From assembly GCA_034433305.1 (NCBI GenBank), contig DAOUAM010000025.1, forward strand, positions 1-64,000: a DNA stretch of 64,000 nucleotides, in the 5' to 3' direction. This document shows positions 16,485-24,790 of this stretch, piece after piece; within the stretch, counting starts at the first letter, position 1, and each line of letters opens with the position of its first letter. The notes beneath the pieces were generated by a model. It was not told the origin of the DNA and searched no databases. It was given only the letters and a program-made list of their open reading frames with translations. The translations under genes were made by a program, and so were the position numbers. This stretch comes from DAOUAM01 sp034433305 (GTDB taxonomy: Bacteria; Chloroflexota; Dehalococcoidia; Lucifugimonadales; DAOUAM01).

Positions 16485-17930
16485 CTAAATCCACGCGTCC
16501 GGGCCGGCGCGGGCGATGGCTGCCAGCCTGCGGACGTCGGCGCAGGGCGAGCCGGTGGGGAAGACCTTGGCCGGGTTAAACAGCTCGCCGGTGGCGAAGG
16601 CCAGCTTGAGCCGGGCCATGGCCTCCATGTCGTCCTCGCTGAACATCAGGGGCATGTACTCCTGCTTCTCCAGGCCGATGCCGTGCTCCCCCGACAGCAC
16701 GCCGCCGGCCTTCACGCATATCTTCAGTATCTCGCCGCCAATCTCCAGCACCCTCTCGGTGTCGCCGGGCCTGCGCTCGTCGAAGAGAATGGACGGGTGC
16801 AGGTTGCCGTCACCGGCGTGGAGCAGGTTGGCGATGGGGTAGCCTGTGCGCTCCGAAAGCTGCTGTATCTGGCGCAGGACGTCCACCAGCCGCGTCCGGG
16901 GCACGGTGCCGTCCACCAGGTAGTAGTTGGGAGCGAGCCTGCCCAGGGCGCCCAGCACGCCCTTGCGCCCGGCCCACAGCTTCTCCCGCGCCGCCGGGTC
17001 AGTGGCGGTGCGTATCTCGATGGGGTCAAAGTCGTTGCACACGGCCTCCACCTCGGCGACCTCCTCCTCCACCGCCTCCCTGAGGCCGTCCACCTCCACC
17101 AGCAGCACGGCGCCGGCGTCCTCGGGGTAGCCAGCGTGGACTGACGCCTCGGCGGCCTTGATGCACAGGTGGTCCATCATCTCGATGGCCGCCGGCACGA
17201 TGCCAGCGGCGATGATGCCCGAAACGGCGGCGCTGGCGTGGTCCAGCTCCCGGAAGACGGCCAGCAGCGTCTTGACGGCCTCGGGCTTCTTCAGCAGCCG
17301 CACGATGACCTTGGTCACAATGGCCAGCGTGCCCTCGGAGCCGATGAGGATGCCCCGCAGGTCGTAGCCGGGCGTCTCGCGGGTCTTGCCGCCCACCCAC
17401 ATGACGCTGCCATCGGCCAGGACGACCTCCATGCCCAGGACGTGGTTGGTGGTAACGCCGTAGGCCAGGCAGTGGGGGCCGCCGGAATTCTCGGCCACGT
17501 TGCCGCCTATGGTGCAGGCCCGCTGGCTGGACGGGTCGGGCGCGTAGTACAGGCCGTAGCGGGAGACGTAGTTGGACAGGTTGAGGTTGACGACGCCCGG
17601 CTCCACCACCGCCAGGCGGTCTTCCACGTCCACCTCCAGGATGCGGGTCATGCGGGTGAGGGCGATGACGATGCCGCCCTTCTCGGCGATGGCGCCGCCG
17701 CTGAGGCCGGTGCCTGCGCCCCTGGGGACGATGGGCAGGCCATGGCGGGCCGTGGCCTTCACCACCCGCGACACCTCCTCGGTGGTCGCCGGCAGCACCA
17801 CGGCCAGGGGCAGGGCCTTGTCCACGGAGCCATCGTACTCGAAGACCAGCAGGTCCTCGGGGGTGTGGACCACGTACTCCTCGCCCACTATGGCCTTCAG
17901 TTCCTGGATAAGCTTCTCGTAGCCTGCCAT
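16485..17930 (-). CDS. glcD: Glycolate oxidase subunit GlcD
   Basis: This catalytic flavoprotein of glycolate or D-lactate dehydrogenase has 481 aa. The FAD-binding PCMH domain has PRGAGTGLSGGA, CTIGGNVAENSGGPHCLAYG and GSEGTLAIVTKV. The C-terminal domain has the conserved HAGDGNLHP and GEHGIGLEK. The start chosen is the ATG at 17930 (GAGG 7 bases before it), not the in-frame ATG at 17954, which would touch the proposed -10 box. First gene of the glcDEF operon, divergent from the small secreted-protein gene. Whether the substrate is glycolate or D-lactate cannot be told from sequence. Confidence 0.93.
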   Translation of the reverse strand: MAGYEKLIQELKAIVGEEYVVHTPEDLLVFEYDGSVDKALPLAVVLPATTEEVSRVVKATARHGLPIVPRGAGTGLSGGAIAEKGGIVIALTRMTRILEVDVEDRLAVVEPGVVNLNLSNYVSRYGLYYAPDPSSQRACTIGGNVAENSGGPHCLAYGVTTNHVLGMEVVLADGSVMWVGGKTRETPGYDLRGILIGSEGTLAIVTKVIVRLLKKPEAVKTLLAVFRELDHASAAVSGIIAAGIVPAAIEMMDHLCIKAAEASVHAGYPEDAGAVLLVEVDGLREAVEEEVAEVEAVCNDFDPIEIRTATDPAAREKLWAGRKGVLGALGRLAPNYYLVDGTVPRTRLVDVLRQIQQLSERTGYPIANLLHAGDGNLHPSILFDERRPGDTERVLEIGGEILKICVKAGGVLSGEHGIGLEKQEYMPLMFSEDDMEAMARLKLAFATGELFNPAKVFPTGSPCADVRRLAAIARAGPDAWI

Positions 17931-17954
17931 GCCATCGCCTCGGTCAGCGACCAT

Positions 17955-17983
17955 ATGATAGAGGATAGCCCCATGCCACGCAA
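17955..17983 (-). promoter_or_regulatory. Candidate glcDEF promoter
   Basis: On the minus strand TTGCGT (17983-17978) and TATCAT (17960-17955) are 17 bp apart. The -10 matches consensus in 5 of 6 positions. Transcription from about 17948 would exclude the ATG at 17954 and support the glcD start at 17930. Confidence 0.5.
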
Positions 17984-18065
17984 CTGAAAGGCACTGATCT
18001 GCTGGCCCTTCCTGTCCGTAACGCAGTCAAAGGCCATGGTCGTGAGCAGCAACAAGGAGGAAAGA

Positions 18066-18551
18066 ATGAAGGCGCTGACCCGTCGGAGTTACTGGATTGC
18101 ACTGCTTGTGTCCCTCGCGTTGCTGGGGACATGGGCCAGCTACCGCGTGCCCGAGGTCTCGGCGGACCACTGTAGCAGAGGCCAGGGCACCCTGTCGGGG
18201 CCGGCAATAAACGGGGTCGTCCCCACCGGTAAGGTGGAGTGGAAGGGGAACTCCTTCTGTCAGCCGCTGGAGATGAAGGTGGAGGTCAGCAAGGTGGACC
18301 TTCCCGACGGCACGGTCCTGGCGGTGGATGCCTGCGGCTCGGGCGGCACCACCAACATTGTGGGCAGCATCACCCTGCGCGGCGGCTCGGGCAAGCTCCA
18401 GCTCAGCAAGCTGGACGGCGACCCCAGCAATGATAACGTACCGTTCTGCGATATGAGATTTGGAGGCCAGGTGAAGGTGCTGCAGGGCAGCACGGTTGTA
18501 CTGTCGGGGTGCGTGTCCAACCAGGACATCCCAGGGGCGCCGGCGTGTTAG
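18066..18551 (+). CDS. Small secreted six-cysteine protein
   Basis: This 161-aa protein is not recognised. A basic N-terminus (MKALTRRS) and a hydrophobic core at residues 10-25 form a signal peptide, with likely cleavage after VSA near residue 33. The mature part has six cysteines (36, 65, 90, 128, 149, 161), the last being the final residue, which suggests up to three disulfides in an exported beta-rich domain. It has many Gly, Ser and Val residues and no lipobox. The start is the ATG at 18066 with AAGGAGG 6 bases before it. The gene is divergent from glcD and followed by a perfect palindrome. Location outside the membrane is well supported; function is unknown. Confidence 0.75.
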   Translation: MKALTRRSYWIALLVSLALLGTWASYRVPEVSADHCSRGQGTLSGPAINGVVPTGKVEWKGNSFCQPLEMKVEVSKVDLPDGTVLAVDACGSGGTTNIVGSITLRGGSGKLQLSKLDGDPSNDNVPFCDMRFGGQVKVLQGSTVVLSGCVSNQDIPGAPAC

Positions 18552-18670
18552 AGGCTGTGCCAGAGACCATGCGCCCCGTCAGCCCACGGGGGTAGGGGAG
18601 GGTCCTCGCCCCCTCTGGGGGAGAGCTAGAGAGGGGCCGAAGGGAAGCTCTAGCCATAGCCTCCTGAACG

Positions 18671-18703
18671 CCCAGGGGGCAGGTCGGTGACCTGCCCCCT
18701 GGG
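18671..18703. terminator. Perfect 15-bp palindrome at end of polysaccharide locus
   Basis: The arms CCCAGGGGGCAGGTC and GACCTGCCCCCTGGG pair perfectly with a 3-nt loop GGT. It lies between the ends of the secreted-protein gene (plus) and the last gene of the polysaccharide locus (minus). A bidirectional terminator role is likely, though U tracts are absent. Confidence 0.65.
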
Positions 18704-18733
18704 TTAGCCTGCAAATCGTAGCCCCGGTTGCGG

Positions 18734-19810
18734 CTACACGGTGGCGCCGCTGGGCGCCCTGGCCGGCTGGCCGGCGCCGGGCGCCATGGTCATCTCGCGG
18801 ACGGCGGAGGACACGCCCGGGCCGAAGCGGGCCGAGGCCTCGATGGCCTCCCAGTTGTCCCGGAACCAGCGGATGGTCTCCCGCAGCCCCTCCTCGAAGC
18901 TGGTGCGCGGCTCGTAGCCGATGAGCTGCCGCGCCCGGTCTATGGAGGCCAGCAGGCGGCTCTTGGTGTCCCACTTGCGGCGCTGGGTGAACTGGATACC
19001 CCCCCGGTTGCCCGTGAGCTGGTTGACCATGTGGGCCAGGTCTATGATACGCGTCTCGTGGCCTGATGCCAGGTTGAACTCCTGGCCGATGGCCGCCTCG
19101 AAGCAGCCGGCCCGCATCAGCCCGTCCACGATGTCGCCCACGTAGGTGAAGTCCCGCGTCTCCTCGCCGGTGCCAGTTATGGGCAGCGGCAGGCCCTTGA
19201 GCGCCCAGTAGACGAAGTTGGGTATCACGTTGCGGTACTGGCCGGGCACCTCGCCGGGGCCATAGGAGTTGAAGAAGCGCGGCTTCACCACCTTGAGGCC
19301 GTAATGGTCGTGGAAGAAGTTGCAGTACAGCTCGCCCAGCATCTTGGTGATCTGGTAGGGGGTGCTCAGGTGCATGGACATGAACTCTTCCCGCAGCGGC
19401 AGGGGTGAGTCGCTGCCATAGATGGAGCAGCCTGACGACGCGTACACGAAGCGGTCCACCCCGGCCAGGGTGGCGTACTCCAGCAGCCGCAGCGTGCCCA
19501 GGCCGTTGACCTGCAGGTCGCGCTCGGGGTGGTCCACCGAGTTCTGGTTGGCGAAGAAGGCCGCCAGGTGGAACACCACGTGCGGCCGCTCCAGGAACAC
19601 CCGCTTCAACATGACCTCGTCCAGGATGCTGCCCTCCACGAAAAGCACGCTCGGCAGCGACGGCACGTTCCAGCGCTGGGACGCCGAAAGGTCGTCCAGG
19701 GCGATGACCTTTGCCCCGGACTGGGCCAGCGCGCGGGTGAGATTGGAGCCGATGGCCCCGGCGCCGCCAGTCACCAGGACGGTCTTGCCGTGGTACTCGA
19801 AATACTCCAT
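18734..19810 (-). CDS. NAD-dependent epimerase/dehydratase (extended SDR)
   Basis: This nucleotide-sugar-modifying extended SDR has 358 aa. The NAD motif GGAGAIG is at 15-21, SSGCSIYG provides the Ser/Thr, and YQITK the catalytic Tyr and Lys. RDFTYVGDIVDG is typical of UDP-sugar epimerases and UDP-glucuronate-processing enzymes. The C-terminal 25 residues are a low-complexity Ala/Pro/Gly tail. The ATG overlaps the stop of the upstream glycosyltransferase (TGATG). It is the last gene of the long minus-strand locus. Specificity (4-epimerase, decarboxylase or dehydratase) is not readable. Confidence 0.85.
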   Translation of the reverse strand: MEYFEYHGKTVLVTGGAGAIGSNLTRALAQSGAKVIALDDLSASQRWNVPSLPSVLFVEGSILDEVMLKRVFLERPHVVFHLAAFFANQNSVDHPERDLQVNGLGTLRLLEYATLAGVDRFVYASSGCSIYGSDSPLPLREEFMSMHLSTPYQITKMLGELYCNFFHDHYGLKVVKPRFFNSYGPGEVPGQYRNVIPNFVYWALKGLPLPITGTGEETRDFTYVGDIVDGLMRAGCFEAAIGQEFNLASGHETRIIDLAHMVNQLTGNRGGIQFTQRRKWDTKSRLLASIDRARQLIGYEPRTSFEEGLRETIRWFRDNWEAIEASARFGPGVSSAVREMTMAPGAGQPARAPSGATV

Positions 19811-21084
19811 CAAGTCCGTTGACCTCCATGCAATGAAGCGCGCTGGACGGCGGCCCTGGCATCGCCAGCAAGCCTGTCCAGCACGGCGTTGTAGCGCTCG
19901 GCGGCGCGTTTCAGCGAGAAGTGGGCCTCAGCGTAGGCGCGGCCGTTGGCCCCCAGGCGGCCCCGCAGCACGGCATTGGCGTAGAGGGTGCGCACGGCGC
20001 TGGCCAGGGCCTCGGGGTCTTCGGGCGGCAGGACCAGCCCGCAGCCGGCCTCCTTCACCAGCCGGGGCGCGTCGCCGTCCAGGCCCATGGCGGCGATGAC
20101 CGGCCTGCCGGCCGCCATGATGCTCAGTATCTTGGATGGCACCACCGGCGTCCTGACGCTGGCCTTCAGCGTCGCCAGGCAGACGTCGGAGGCATAGAGG
20201 CTGGCCGGGTACTCCTCGCGGGGGAGCATGGGCAGGAAGCGCACGTTGTCCAGCCCCTCCTCCTGTGCCTGGCGCACCAGCCGCTCCTTCTGCACGCCGT
20301 CGCCGATGATGAGCCACTGGATGTCTTTCTGGCTGCGCAGGATGTGGGCTGCCCCGAGCACCACGTCCAGGTCCTGGGAGTGGGCCAGCACCCCGGCGAA
20401 GGAGACCACGAAAGCGCCGTCCAGGCCGTGCCTGCGCCGGAACTCGGCGCCGTCGCTCGAAGGCTGTATGTAGTCTGTGTTCACCCAGTTGGGCATGACC
20501 GTCACCCGCTGGGGGCTGCCGCCCCTGGAGACGACGTGGGCCGCGTTGCCCTCCGAGTGCACCGTCACCATGTCGGCCTGCGCGTATAGCAGCCGCTCCA
20601 TGCCCTCGAAGAACCCGATCAGGCGCTGGTCCCTGAGAAGCCCCAGGTCAATGACGCTCTGGGGGAAAAGGTCCTGGACGTTGAGGACGAGCCGCGTACT
20701 CCGCAGGCGCTTGAGGGCCAGCGCCGCCAGGCCCAGGGGCAGGGGCGGCGAATAGACGATGGCCGCGTCCTGCCGGGGCAGCGCCAGCCCGGCCAGGAGC
20801 ATGCCCGTCGCGGCGCCAAACTGCCAGATGGCCCTGCCGGCCAGGGAGCCACGGGGCAGCCGTGGCGTAGCCACGCGCACGACCCGAAGGCCGTCCACTT
20901 TCTCCCTGGCCCACAGCCTCCGGCGGTAGCGTGACAGGTCACCCAGGGCATGGTAGCCCGGCAGGGTGGTCAGCACCGTGACCTCGTGCCCGATGCCCCG
21001 CAGCGCCACCCCAAGCTCGTGGTACAGGTGCGCCGCTGAGCCTACGTCCGGCGGAAAGTAGGCCGTAAGCAGTAACACTCGCAT
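19810..21084 (-). CDS. Glycosyltransferase family 4 (WbuB-like)
   Basis: This GT-B glycosyltransferase of 424 aa adds a sugar from a nucleotide donor during glycan assembly on the cytoplasmic face. The N-terminal MRVLLLTAYFPPDVGSAAHL loop and the mid-protein NVQDLFPQS match WbuB-type amino-sugar transferases. The donor-binding C-terminal half has IGDGVQKERL and the segment LYASDVCLATL followed by VPSKILSIMAAGRPVIA. AAGG lies 6 bases before the ATG, and its stop overlaps the following SDR gene by one base. Donor and acceptor are unknown. Confidence 0.88.
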   Translation of the reverse strand: MRVLLLTAYFPPDVGSAAHLYHELGVALRGIGHEVTVLTTLPGYHALGDLSRYRRRLWAREKVDGLRVVRVATPRLPRGSLAGRAIWQFGAATGMLLAGLALPRQDAAIVYSPPLPLGLAALALKRLRSTRLVLNVQDLFPQSVIDLGLLRDQRLIGFFEGMERLLYAQADMVTVHSEGNAAHVVSRGGSPQRVTVMPNWVNTDYIQPSSDGAEFRRRHGLDGAFVVSFAGVLAHSQDLDVVLGAAHILRSQKDIQWLIIGDGVQKERLVRQAQEEGLDNVRFLPMLPREEYPASLYASDVCLATLKASVRTPVVPSKILSIMAAGRPVIAAMGLDGDAPRLVKEAGCGLVLPPEDPEALASAVRTLYANAVLRGRLGANGRAYAEAHFSLKRAAERYNAVLDRLAGDARAAVQRASLHGGQRT

Positions 21085-21099
21085 AGTCAGCCTTCAGAA

Positions 21100-21156
21100 G
21101 TAGGGGCAACCTTTGTGGTTACCCAGCGCTGGGGCAGGCACAAGGCCTGCCCCTAC
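21100..21156. repeat. 57-bp palindromic repeat, copy 1
   Basis: The sequence begins GTAGGGGCAACC and ends GGCCTGCCCCTAC. It contains a 9-bp stem GGGGCAGGC/GCCTGCCCC. It fills the gap between the bi-domain oxidoreductase and the GT4 gene. Two more copies lie at 32035-32165. It resembles the REP-like intergenic palindromes seen in many bacterial genomes and may end or stabilise transcripts. Confidence 0.65.
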
Positions 21157-21161
21157 TGGCA

Positions 21162-23420
21162 TCAGCTTTCAACGTTTTCGGTCAGGATGGCGCCAGCAGG
21201 GCCAACGTCCTCTGGTCGCCCGGACTTGAGGGAGCGCTCCAGGGCGAAGGTGGTCAGGGTGGTGTTCACGTAGTCGTCCAGGGACACGGGCAGAGGAGCG
21301 CGGCCGCTGACGGCGGCCAGCAGCGCTTCCAGCTCGCCCCGGTGGCCCCTGTCCACCGAGAGCCAGCCCCTCATGCGCTGGCCCCGTCCGCCCTGGACGA
21401 AGACGGCCTCCCTGAAGTTCTCGATGGCGCCCGCGGCGCCGCCGCCGAAGACCTGGACGCGCTCGCGGGGGTAGCGCTTGCTGCCCCCGGCGGCGTAGGT
21501 AATGCTGGCGACGGAGCCGTTGGCCAGCAACAGGGTCGCGGTGACGCTATCATCGCCGGAGATGGCCCCGCCGGCGACGGGCTGGGCGTAGGCCCGCGCC
21601 ACCGGCGACGCAGCCAGGTACTGGGCCAGGTCAACGAAGTGGCAGACCTCGCCGATGATGCGCCCTCCGCCGTCCTCGGGGTCGTTGGCCCAGGAGTCCG
21701 GCGGCAGCGCTCCGGCGTTGACCACGAAGCTCAGCGACAGCGGGCCGCTGAGGCGCTCCAGCCGCTCCCTGAGCCAGCGCGCGAAGGGCGAGAAGCGGCG
21801 GTTCAGCCCCACCAGGAGCACCGGCGGCGTGTGGCCTTCTGCCTCCGCCCTGGCAAGGGACTCCTGGTAGGCCTCGGCAACCTGGCGGAGCTGGGCCACG
21901 TCCAGGGCCAGGGGCTTTTCCACAAAGATGTGCTTGCCGGCCCGCAGCGCCTCCGCCGCCATGGCGCTGTGGGAGCCGTGGCGCGTCAGCACCAGCACCA
22001 GCGCGATGGCCGGGTCGGCCAGGATCTCGCGGTAGTCCGAGGTGCAGTACTCGAAGCCGTGCCTGGCGCCGGCGTGCCTGCCGCTGATGCCCGTGCTGGT
22101 GGCGACGCCCCGCAGCCTGAGGCCCTTCAGTCCCTTCAGCGCCGGCAGCAGCGTGCCACTGGCGAACTGCCCGGCCCCGATGAGGCCGACGCCAACGCGG
22201 CCGTCGGGACTGGCTGCCGGCCGGGCCTCTGGCTTCAGCCAGACCGTGAAGGGCGACGGCCCAGCGCCTTCGGCCTGCGGTGCTGCGGTCTCCGAGCCAG
22301 GGTAGGTGAGGACTACGCCGATGCAGGGCTGCTGGCCCTCCAGCACCATCTCGTAGGCCTCGACGGCCCTCTCTATGGGGAACCTGTGGGTTATGAGGTG
22401 CCTCACCGAGACGGTGCCCCTGGCAAGCTGTGCCAGGAACTCCTCCATGTTGCGGCCGGCGGTCCAGCGGGCGTAGGCCAGCGGGTAGTCCACGCCGCCC
22501 TGGGCATAGCGCGGGTCGTAGAGGCCCGGCCCCCAGGCGCGGGAGACGACCAGTTCCAGTTCCTTGTCGTAGAAGGGCTTCCGTGGCACCTGGAGTCCCA
22601 CCATGCCCGTGGCGACGATACGCCCGCGCTCGCGGCACATAGCCGCGGCCTGCTCCAGGGGGCCGTTGCCGTGGGCCGCGGCCATGATGATGACGGCGTC
22701 GGCGCCGTGGCCGCCCGACCAGGCCAGGACGGCGTCCACCGCCGGAGTGCCATCGGTCGCGATGGCCGTGGCCTCGGCACCATGGCGCGAGGCCATGTCC
22801 GCCTTGCCAGGCTCCACGTCCACGCCGAAGACGTGGCAGCCCGCGGCGTGGAGCAACTGGACGGCTATCTGCCCCAGCAGCCCAAGGCCGATGACGGCCA
22901 CGCGGTCGCCCAGGCCCACTTGGGCCATGCGCACTGCCTCCAGGGCGATGCCGCCCAGGGCCACAAAGGCGGACTCCTCGAAGGTGACGGTGTCGGGGAC
23001 GGGCACGCACAGGTTGGCCGGGACGGACGCAAACTCGGCGTGGCCGGCGTACCCGGCGCTGGCGCAGGCGACGCGGTCGCCAGCCTTGAAGCCGCCGACG
23101 CCAGGGCCGACGTCAACCACTGTCCCGGCGGAGGAGTACCCCAGCAGGATGGGCGTCTCCAGGCGGCCCATGGCCTGGCGCCAGGCCTCGGCGATGCCCT
23201 CGGTCCGGGCTTTGTCCAGCACCTGGCGCACCAGGTCTGGCCGGGCCAGGGCCTTGCCCAGCAGGCTCTTGCGGGCAAGCTCCACCATGGCCTTCTCGGT
23301 GCCCACGCTGGCCAGGGAGGCCGCCGTGCGCACCACGATACGGCCACGGCCAGACCTGGGCCGCGGCACCTCCACTACCTGGAGCGTGCCCTTTCGGTAG
23401 CTCTGTTCCAGCGCCTTCAC
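21162..23420 (-). CDS. Bi-domain oxidoreductase (MDR + GFO/IDH/MocA)
   Basis: This 752-aa fusion has two NAD(P)-binding enzymes. Residues 1-350 form a medium-chain dehydrogenase with the cofactor motif VIGLGLLGQIAV near 192-203. It lacks the zinc-binding Cys/His of true alcohol dehydrogenases (ASLASVGTE). After a linker at about 350-395, residues 400-752 form a GFO/IDH/MocA domain with VGVGLIGAGQFA and HIFVEKPLA. Such bi-domain proteins recur in exopolysaccharide and heparosan-type clusters, where they probably oxidise or epimerise a sugar. The start is GTG at 23420 with AGGAG about 10 bases upstream. The reaction is not established for this protein. Confidence 0.85.
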   Translation of the reverse strand: MKALEQSYRKGTLQVVEVPRPRSGRGRIVVRTAASLASVGTEKAMVELARKSLLGKALARPDLVRQVLDKARTEGIAEAWRQAMGRLETPILLGYSSAGTVVDVGPGVGGFKAGDRVACASAGYAGHAEFASVPANLCVPVPDTVTFEESAFVALGGIALEAVRMAQVGLGDRVAVIGLGLLGQIAVQLLHAAGCHVFGVDVEPGKADMASRHGAEATAIATDGTPAVDAVLAWSGGHGADAVIIMAAAHGNGPLEQAAAMCRERGRIVATGMVGLQVPRKPFYDKELELVVSRAWGPGLYDPRYAQGGVDYPLAYARWTAGRNMEEFLAQLARGTVSVRHLITHRFPIERAVEAYEMVLEGQQPCIGVVLTYPGSETAAPQAEGAGPSPFTVWLKPEARPAASPDGRVGVGLIGAGQFASGTLLPALKGLKGLRLRGVATSTGISGRHAGARHGFEYCTSDYREILADPAIALVLVLTRHGSHSAMAAEALRAGKHIFVEKPLALDVAQLRQVAEAYQESLARAEAEGHTPPVLLVGLNRRFSPFARWLRERLERLSGPLSLSFVVNAGALPPDSWANDPEDGGGRIIGEVCHFVDLAQYLAASPVARAYAQPVAGGAISGDDSVTATLLLANGSVASITYAAGGSKRYPRERVQVFGGGAAGAIENFREAVFVQGGRGQRMRGWLSVDRGHRGELEALLAAVSGRAPLPVSLDDYVNTTLTTFALERSLKSGRPEDVGPAGAILTENVES

Positions 23421-23575
23421 AGGCTACAGTCTCCTGGCCGCCCACGAGCGGGCAGCGGTCAGCCTTCAGCACGATGTCCCGGCCCGCTCCCACGGGGCAG
23501 CAACATTATGAATATGGACAGCTCCGGGCCGGCGCACACCTCACCCCTGTGTCCCGGTGCATGACGTCGGCCGAG

Positions 23576-24790
23576 CTATGGCCCACCCTCCACGCGTGGA
23601 GAGGGAGCTGCGGAGGCGAGGTCCACCCCTCGCTGGTGCGCCTCCACCACCTGCCTGTACAGGTCGGCCATGCGGCTGGCGATGCTGTCCCAGGTGTAGC
23701 GCTCCCTGACCAGGCGCATGCCGCGCTGGCCCATCTCCTGGCGCTCCTCTGGCGAGGCTTCCAGCAGCCTCGTCAGGGCCTGGGCAAGCTGGCCTGCGTC
23801 GGCGTCCACGACCAGGCCAGCACCGGCCTCGGCCACCTCGGGGAAGTTGCACTGCCTGGTGATGGCCACCGGTAGCCCGCAGGCCAGCGCCTCCAGGACG
23901 GCCATGCTGAAGCCTTCGAAGTAAGAGGGCAGGACAAAGACATCAGCCCATGCCAGCGCCGCCAGCTTGTCGCGTCCCGTCAGCATGCCGGTGAAGGTGG
24001 CCCTGCCCAGCACGCCCTCTTTCTTCAGCAGGGACCGGACTCGCGCGCCGTAGCCGCCTTCGTCGGGGCCGGCGATGACCAGCCAGGCGTCAGGGCGCTG
24101 CCTGACGACCCGTGCGAAGGCCCTGGCCAGGATATCCAGGCCCTTTCCAGGGTGGAGCCTCCCCAGGAACAGTATGACCTGCTTGCCGCTCAGGTCGCCG
24201 ACGATGCCCGGGATGTCCGCCCCAACGGGCAAATCGTCAAAGGCCCCGGGCCTCACGCCGTTGGGGATGACGGCCACGGCCGCGCCGGGCACGTGCTGGC
24301 GTATATGGCCCGCCTCGGCCTCGGTGAAGGCCTGGAGCACCGCCGCGCCTTCCAGAATGCGCCGCTGGAAGGCGGCCATGTACAGGGACTTCCTGAGGGC
24401 CTTGCGGCCAAGCGCCAACTGACCAAGGCCGCCATGCACCGTCACCACGTAGGGCCTGTCCACTTCCCACGCCGCCCTGGCAGCCGCGTAGCCGGGGTAG
24501 TGCCATAGCTCGTGGATGTGGACCAGGTCATGGTGGGCCGCCGCCAGGCGGAGCGCCCGCGCCATGGCCGGCGAGTGCCCTGTCCACACCCGCGCCAGGG
24601 GGCCGGTCGGGAAGAGGCGTGTCACGGCTCCTTCCAGGGGAACAGGACTGTTCCCCACGCGGCGCCCCGTCGCCGCGAACACAGTGGACGACACGCCATG
24701 CTGGCGCAGCGCACGGGCCAGATCGGCGACGACGGCCACTGGCCCGCCCCACCCGGGCGAGAGGCTGGGGAGGACGTGGAGGACTTTCAC
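23576..24790 (-). CDS. Glycosyltransferase family 4
   Basis: This GT-B glycosyltransferase has 404 aa. The N-terminal LPSLSPGWGGP loop and VVTVHGGLG are acceptor-side features. The C-terminal donor site has LFLGRLHPGKGLDIL and the EX7E-type segment YFEGFSMAVLEALACGLPV. The GTG at 24790 is chosen because it overlaps the upstream stop as GTGA, with GGGGG 8 to 9 bases before it; an ATG three codons earlier sits almost on the ribosome site. It acts on the polysaccharide repeat unit; the sugar is unknown. Confidence 0.88.
   Translation of the reverse strand: MKVLHVLPSLSPGWGGPVAVVADLARALRQHGVSSTVFAATGRRVGNSPVPLEGAVTRLFPTGPLARVWTGHSPAMARALRLAAAHHDLVHIHELWHYPGYAAARAAWEVDRPYVVTVHGGLGQLALGRKALRKSLYMAAFQRRILEGAAVLQAFTEAEAGHIRQHVPGAAVAVIPNGVRPGAFDDLPVGADIPGIVGDLSGKQVILFLGRLHPGKGLDILARAFARVVRQRPDAWLVIAGPDEGGYGARVRSLLKKEGVLGRATFTGMLTGRDKLAALAWADVFVLPSYFEGFSMAVLEALACGLPVAITRQCNFPEVAEAGAGLVVDADAGQLAQALTRLLEASPEERQEMGQRGMRLVRERYTWDSIASRMADLYRQVVEAHQRGVDLASAAPSPRVEGGP

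Noticed and set aside
21342..23564. Plus-strand open frame of 740 codons
   Set aside because: It is antisense to the bi-domain oxidoreductase, which has two clear cofactor motifs; no ribosome site or protein-like composition.
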